In this document: one piece after another, positions 5,953 to 8,866 of the stretch | Numbering within the stretch: position 1 is the first letter of the stretch | Layout: every line of letters starts with the position of its first letter | Origin: an uncultured Lachnospiraceae bacterium | GTDB taxonomy: Bacteria > Bacillota > Clostridia > Lachnospirales > Lachnospiraceae | Assembly (NCBI GenBank): GCA_910585545.1 | Contig: CAJUFN010000004.1 | Location: forward strand, 92,973 to 101,838 | Length of the DNA stretch: 8,866 nucleotides | Direction: 5' to 3' | Program-made: the position numbers and the translations under genes | Notes under the pieces: model-generated | Database searches by the model: none | What the model saw: only the letters and a program-made list of their open reading frames with translations | Told to the model about the DNA's origin: nothing

Positions 5953-5989
5953 AGGCAATGATTCTTTTTGCCTATTTTTCTTCTTTCTT
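5953..5989 (+). terminator. Possible plus-strand terminator hairpin
   Basis: A 6-bp stem AGGCAA/TTGCCT (5953-5958 and 5968-5973) is followed on the plus strand by ATTTTTCTTCTTTC. Alone it is weak, but it lies 20 bases after a hairpin that also favours the plus strand. No plus-strand gene ends here. The T-rich run also encodes the lysine/glutamate-rich end of a minus-strand mini-ORF, which may be its real origin. Confidence 0.3.
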
Positions 5990-6049
5990 TACATCTTCAT
6001 CTACGACTTCTTCTGTAATCTGTTTTATTTCCTTTTTGCTCTTTTGCAT
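5972..6049 (-). CDS. Doubtful 25-residue ORF, charged peptide
   Basis: ATG at 6049 opens a 25-codon frame ending in TAG, giving MQKSKKEIKQITEEVV, then DEDVKKEEK. The composition looks like the charged C-terminal tail of a larger protein, so it could be a gene remnant. There is no ribosome binding site; the ATG sits inside the U tract of the hairpin after the acyltransferase gene. A TATAAT five bases upstream would allow only a leaderless message. I consider translation unlikely. Confidence 0.18.
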   Translation of the reverse strand: MQKSKKEIKQITEEVVDEDVKKEEK

Positions 6050-6081
6050 AAAAATTATATCTCAATACTCAGACATAATTT
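6050..6081 (-). terminator. AU-rich terminator-like hairpin after the acyltransferase gene
   Basis: Arms at 6071-6081 and 6052-6062 pair over 11 bp with one G-U wobble in minus-strand RNA (an A-C mismatch on the other strand), with an 8-base loop. Five T end the right arm and follow it. It starts 11 bases past the stop codon. The stem is AT-rich, so termination may be partial. Confidence 0.5.
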
Positions 6082-6091
6082 AAAATAACCC

Positions 6092-7135
6092 TTACACAAT
6101 TTTCTTTAATCCGGGAATTTTCCTTAATATCCATGTAGTCAAGTATGAAGTAATCAAAATTCCAATGATTACAAATATAAATGCCAAAATACCTCCATTT
6201 TTATATGGATTGAATCCCATATAGCGAAGGAATAATCTCACGAAAATCATATGAATCAAATAAATTCCAAAAGAACATTTATCAATTTCAATCAATATCT
6301 TTCCAATTAGGCTGCATTTCTTTTCATGCAATTTTGTAAACAATGCAAAAGCAGCAATTCCTTGTACAATTACCAGAATAGACCAGTATGCCCAGAAATT
6401 TTCGAAAAGAATATTGTCGGTCTGATAACGAATCTGTGTCAAAACAGCAATTAGTATCGTGCTGCCCCCAAGCATAATACCTGCCTGAAAACTTTTTATC
6501 TTCCAAATAGCTTTATGAATCACGTATCCGCAAAACAGATAAAAAGGATAGATTGTGGATACATGAATATAGAATCCGCTGTGGAGCTCAAACAGTCCCA
6601 AATGTGGAAGCAACGAAAGAAATATCAAGTATACAACTAACAAATATGTTAATTCCCTTCCCGAACTGTGTGCTGCAATCTTTTTGTAAAATGGCAACAA
6701 TAGATAAAGACCGATCAATAAATACAAATACCACATATGTGACCAGCTTGTACCCGTAAATATTTCATAAAATCCATTCAAAAAGGCTGCTGCTGTAATT
6801 GCTTCACCATCCATGAAAATATCAAATACACGAAAAATCATGCAAAATAAAACTAATGCAACTACAATACGAAAAAGATACTTTTGAAACAGCTTTTGAT
6901 AGGTGATTTCTTTCTTTGGATCCAGTAAAAGCGCTCCTGTTACCATAATAAAACAAGGAACTGCCCACATCATACAATTAGTTACCATATTAGATACAGT
7001 ATATTCCCAACTGCTGATACTGTCTTTAAACAATAAACTTGCCGAATATGTGACATGCAATATGATAATTGCAATACATGCCACGGCTCTTATATAGGAA
7101 AAGCCTAAAAAACACTGTTTAATAGATAAGTCCAT
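6092..7135 (-). CDS. Integral membrane acyltransferase (acyltransferase 3 family)
   Basis: This 347-residue protein has about ten membrane spans and belongs to the acyltransferase 3 family (as in OatA and WecH), whose members move acyl, usually acetyl, groups across the membrane onto sugars of wall or surface polymers. Supporting marks are Arg16 and His27 in the first span (RAVACIAIIILHV), the conserved His being expected for catalysis; SHMWYLYLLIGLYLLLPFY in the middle; and SFGIYLIHMIF near the end. Length fits a stand-alone family member without an extracellular SGNH domain. The ATG at 7135 overlaps the preceding lipoprotein gene by 17 bases and an in-frame TAG lies two codons upstream, so this is the only plausible start; AAGGA about ten bases before it suggests translational coupling. 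The acceptor cannot be read from sequence. Confidence 0.9.
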   Translation of the reverse strand: MDLSIKQCFLGFSYIRAVACIAIIILHVTYSASLLFKDSISSWEYTVSNMVTNCMMWAVPCFIMVTGALLLDPKKEITYQKLFQKYLFRIVVALVLFCMIFRVFDIFMDGEAITAAAFLNGFYEIFTGTSWSHMWYLYLLIGLYLLLPFYKKIAAHSSGRELTYLLVVYLIFLSLLPHLGLFELHSGFYIHVSTIYPFYLFCGYVIHKAIWKIKSFQAGIMLGGSTILIAVLTQIRYQTDNILFENFWAYWSILVIVQGIAAFALFTKLHEKKCSLIGKILIEIDKCSFGIYLIHMIFVRLFLRYMGFNPYKNGGILAFIFVIIGILITSYLTTWILRKIPGLKKIV

Positions 7136-7892
7136 CTCCTACGCATCCTTCTTGTGTATTTCCGCCTGATGACTGCTGTTGCTGTCTTTTGGCTTCCTCT
7201 TCCGCTTGTCTTCTAGCTTCTTCCGCCTGTCTTCTGGATTCTTCTGCCTGCCTTCTGGCTTCTTCTTCCGCCTGTTTTCTAGCTTCTTCTTCCGCTTGTC
7301 TTCTAGCTTCTTCTTCCTGTCTTTTAGCTTCTTCTGCAGCAGCCTCTGCCTGCGCTCTGATATTCAACTCAGCATCTTTTGTGCTAATCTCTTCTTTCGT
7401 AGCAACTGACTTATATTTTACAAATGCAACTGCATCTTCCAGACAAATCTCACCTTCTTTGATGTCCGTAAAAGGAAATGCATTTAAAACTAATGTAGAC
7501 TGGTCATCGAAAACCAATTGAATATCATATTGTGGATCTAAAATAGCTTTCGCAGCATCCGTTTGTGCTGCTTTTGCAGCTTCTATTGCAGATGTAGAAT
7601 CATAAAAAAGATTTCTTTTTTCATCTTTTACAAACGCATCGTCTGGTGCCAACATATTAGCCGGGTATTCTGTCATAGAAGAATCTTTCACAGATACACT
7701 AATAATATCTTTTCCGGTTTTATTTTCCAGAGCAACTTTGTAAACATTTTCACCTTCTACCTCAGAACCAATTGTTTTTAACTCTTCTGCTAGTTCTTTC
7801 TTCTTTTCCGATTCTTCTTTTTTCGAACATCCTGCAAAAAGGCTCATACATAATATAATCGCCAAAACTGTAATTATATTTTTCTTTTTCAT
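7119..7892 (-). CDS. Lipoprotein with charged helical repeat and C-terminal GCVGDGLIY
   Basis: This 257-residue protein has a lipoprotein signal: MKKKN, a hydrophobic core and lipobox LFAGC at 18-22, so Cys22 should be lipidated. Residues about 48-170 form a small beta-rich domain (YKVALENKTGKDIISVSV, later YDIQLVFDDQSTLVLNAFPF) of a type I associate with uncharacterised Clostridia lipoproteins. Residues 187-237 are seven- to eight-residue repeats of the form EEARRQAE, predicting a long single helix or coiled coil. The protein ends GGNTQEGCVGDGLIY, with a second cysteine (250) eight residues from the end. AGGAG seven bases before ATG 7892 supports the start. It sits 23 bases after the transglutaminase gene and overlaps the acyltransferase gene, so the three are one operon. 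Its role is unknown. Confidence 0.88.
   Translation of the reverse strand: MKKKNIITVLAIILCMSLFAGCSKKEESEKKKELAEELKTIGSEVEGENVYKVALENKTGKDIISVSVKDSSMTEYPANMLAPDDAFVKDEKRNLFYDSTSAIEAAKAAQTDAAKAILDPQYDIQLVFDDQSTLVLNAFPFTDIKEGEICLEDAVAFVKYKSVATKEEISTKDAELNIRAQAEAAAEEAKRQEEEARRQAEEEARKQAEEEARRQAEESRRQAEEARRQAEEEAKRQQQQSSGGNTQEGCVGDGLIY
7182..7334 (-). repeat. In-frame repeat encoding EEARRQAE units
   Basis: About seven imperfect 21- or 24-base units encode the charged helix of the lipoprotein. Two consecutive units are one residue shorter than the others, so units have been lost or gained in whole codons. The low complexity also opens long frames on the plus strand, which are not genes. Confidence 0.8.
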
Positions 7893-7915
7893 CTGTTTCT
7901 CCTCTTTTTATATTT

Positions 7916-8866
7916 TTAGTTCATTCGATAATAGTTTGCATATCTCCAGGTTCCTGATGTGCCATAGCTAATCTGATATCCGTTACGTCCCGTTTCATAT
8001 GTAAAATCTGGATCATATACATATGTAGTACCATTAATCACTATTTCACACCAAGAATGAGGTGTCATTCCGCCACCTATCATCGGGACATATCCGGCAA
8101 CCTGATGTGCATCATATCCTAAAGCTTTTGCCATGTAATAGAAAGTAGCGGCCATAACATAACAGTTACCTCTGCGGTTCTGGAATCCATAGTTTGCAAA
8201 CCACTCACTTCCAACAGAAGGTCTCTGTGATAATGTCTGATACCGAATCTGCTTCGCAGACCAGTTAAATGCTGCGCGCAGATTCCAGCCTACACTGTCT
8301 AAAATCTTTGCAGCCCTAGTGTATATCGTACTTGCCTTTCCGTCAGGACCAATACGTACACCATCAATAGTGGTATTTCTTGCCATTACATTTGTTTTCA
8401 AATCGAAATAATATCGGTAACCGCCAATTGTCTGCCAGCCACTCACCATGAGTCCCTTAGCATTTGCATAATAATATGTTTTTCCAAAACTAACCCATTG
8501 ATTTTTATAAGGGAAACCGGTAGCAGGATTTTTGTAATATTTCTTACCATTATACTCGCCCCAGCCGCTTTCCTTTTTCATGATGCCATTGCTTTCAAAA
8601 TGATAGACAACACCGTCTACCACTTTTTCACCAACTGCAACTGCTCCATCTGATCCACAATAATAATATGTTTTTCCAAAACTAATAAAACAATTTTGAT
8701 AAAAACTTGCATCCGGTCTTGCAAAATATTTTTTTCCATCCGCCTCAACCCAGCTTTGTTTCTTCAACACTCCTGTCTTAGTATCCCCATAATAGTATTT
8801 CCCTTTGGCATTGATTATGCCTCTCTGAACGCTTCCATCACTTCCCATGTAATACCATGTGCTACC
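7916..8866 (-). CDS. Cell-wall-binding protein with C-terminal transglutaminase-like domain (5' end outside window)
   Basis: The frame is open at the window edge; 316 residues are visible and the true start lies outside. Up to about residue 180 there are eight choline-binding-type wall-binding repeats of about 20 residues (GKTYYYxxxDGxxxxGWxxxxG). A transglutaminase-like domain follows, with the expected catalytic triad: Cys in RRGNCYVMAATFYYMAKALGY at codon 8164-8162, His in TPHSWCEI at 8059-8057 and Asp in YVYDPDF at 8014-8012. Members of this superfamily are secreted cysteine enzymes acting as proteases or cross-linkers; which applies here is unknown. The repeats should hold the protein at the cell wall. 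The lipoprotein gene follows after 23 bases and the acyltransferase after that, so all three likely act at the cell surface. Confidence 0.92.
   Translation of the reverse strand, partial: GSTWYYMGSDGSVQRGIINAKGKYYYGDTKTGVLKKQSWVEADGKKYFARPDASFYQNCFISFGKTYYYCGSDGAVAVGEKVVDGVVYHFESNGIMKKESGWGEYNGKKYYKNPATGFPYKNQWVSFGKTYYYANAKGLMVSGWQTIGGYRYYFDLKTNVMARNTTIDGVRIGPDGKASTIYTRAAKILDSVGWNLRAAFNWSAKQIRYQTLSQRPSVGSEWFANYGFQNRRGNCYVMAATFYYMAKALGYDAHQVAGYVPMIGGGMTPHSWCEIVINGTTYVYDPDFTYETGRNGYQISYGTSGTWRYANYYRMN
8468..8685 (-). repeat. Internal duplication within the wall-binding repeats
   Basis: An identical 26-base stretch occurs at 8468-8493 and 8660-8685, exactly 192 bases (64 codons) apart. It encodes the SFGKTYYY segment of two wall-binding units. 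The spacing of three repeat units suggests that a block of three was duplicated as a whole. Confidence 0.7.

Larger units (their letters stand above)
5717..6091. other. 375-base intergenic region between two operons
   Basis: From right to left it holds an AU-rich hairpin after the acyltransferase gene, a doubtful 25-codon ORF, a small hairpin with a plus-strand T tract, a GC-rich 14-bp hairpin, a consensus leftward promoter and an AT-rich leader. No protein gene of normal size is present in either direction. Confidence 0.7.

Noticed and set aside
6324..6506. 60-codon minus-strand ORF
   Set aside because: Out-of-frame shadow within the acyltransferase gene, whose own frame has clear membrane spans and family motifs.
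6732..6741. CACATATGTG, resembling the operator core
   Set aside because: Inside the acyltransferase coding region and lacking the flanking TTA/TAA of the promoter sites.
7179..7521. Two plus-strand ORFs rich in Ser, Phe, Ala and Leu
   Set aside because: They are the reverse reading of the EEARRQAE repeat in the lipoprotein gene, whose low complexity lacks stop codons in several frames.
8018..8027. TACATATGTA, resembling the operator core
   Set aside because: Inside the transglutaminase domain, where it encodes YVY next to the catalytic Asp; flanks do not match the operator.

Overview
The window is AT-rich DNA that reads like a Gram-positive gut Clostridia genome, most likely Lachnospiraceae. 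The signs are strong AGGAGG-type ribosome binding sites, a sortase substrate with a VPKTG signal, choline-binding-type cell-wall repeats, a lipobox lipoprotein, and BspA-type leucine-rich repeats. This is a judgement from gene types and composition; no species can be named. All convincing genes lie on the minus strand, so transcription runs from high to low coordinates.

Region A (8866-6092) is a tight operon: the C-terminal part of a cell-wall-binding transglutaminase-like protein, a lipoprotein with a long charged helix, and an integral membrane acyltransferase that overlaps the lipoprotein gene by 17 bases. An AU-rich hairpin follows. Region B (about 6091-5717) is a 375-base gap. It holds a dubious 25-codon ORF, a GC-rich 14-bp hairpin whose pairing is better on the plus strand, and a consensus sigma-A promoter (TTGACA, 17 bp, TATAAT) pointing left. 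Region C (5716-4180) is driven by that promoter. It encodes three proteins I do not recognise: a four-helix membrane protein, a 91-residue single-span protein and a 186-residue soluble protein. Two tandem intrinsic terminators close it.

Region D (4053-1) is the most interesting part. It has a sortase-anchored surface protein, two tandemly duplicated Crp/Fnr-family regulators about 77% identical, and a BspA-like leucine-rich-repeat surface protein only 32 bases after one regulator. The surface-protein gene and both regulator genes carry the same 14-bp near-palindrome, TTAACATATGTAAA. In each case it is centred 70-73 bases before the translation start and about 41.5-42.5 bases before the start point implied by the -10 box. 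No good -35 box is present. This is the layout of class II activation by a Crp/Fnr protein, so I infer a self-contained, autoregulated regulon controlling surface proteins.

The two regulators keep identical recognition helices but differ strongly around residues 62-94 of the sensor domain, where three cysteines are nevertheless kept. The second copy has also lost its expected ATG (now ATA) and carries an 11-G homopolymer just before it. That could be decay, an assembly error, or a slippage-prone expression switch.
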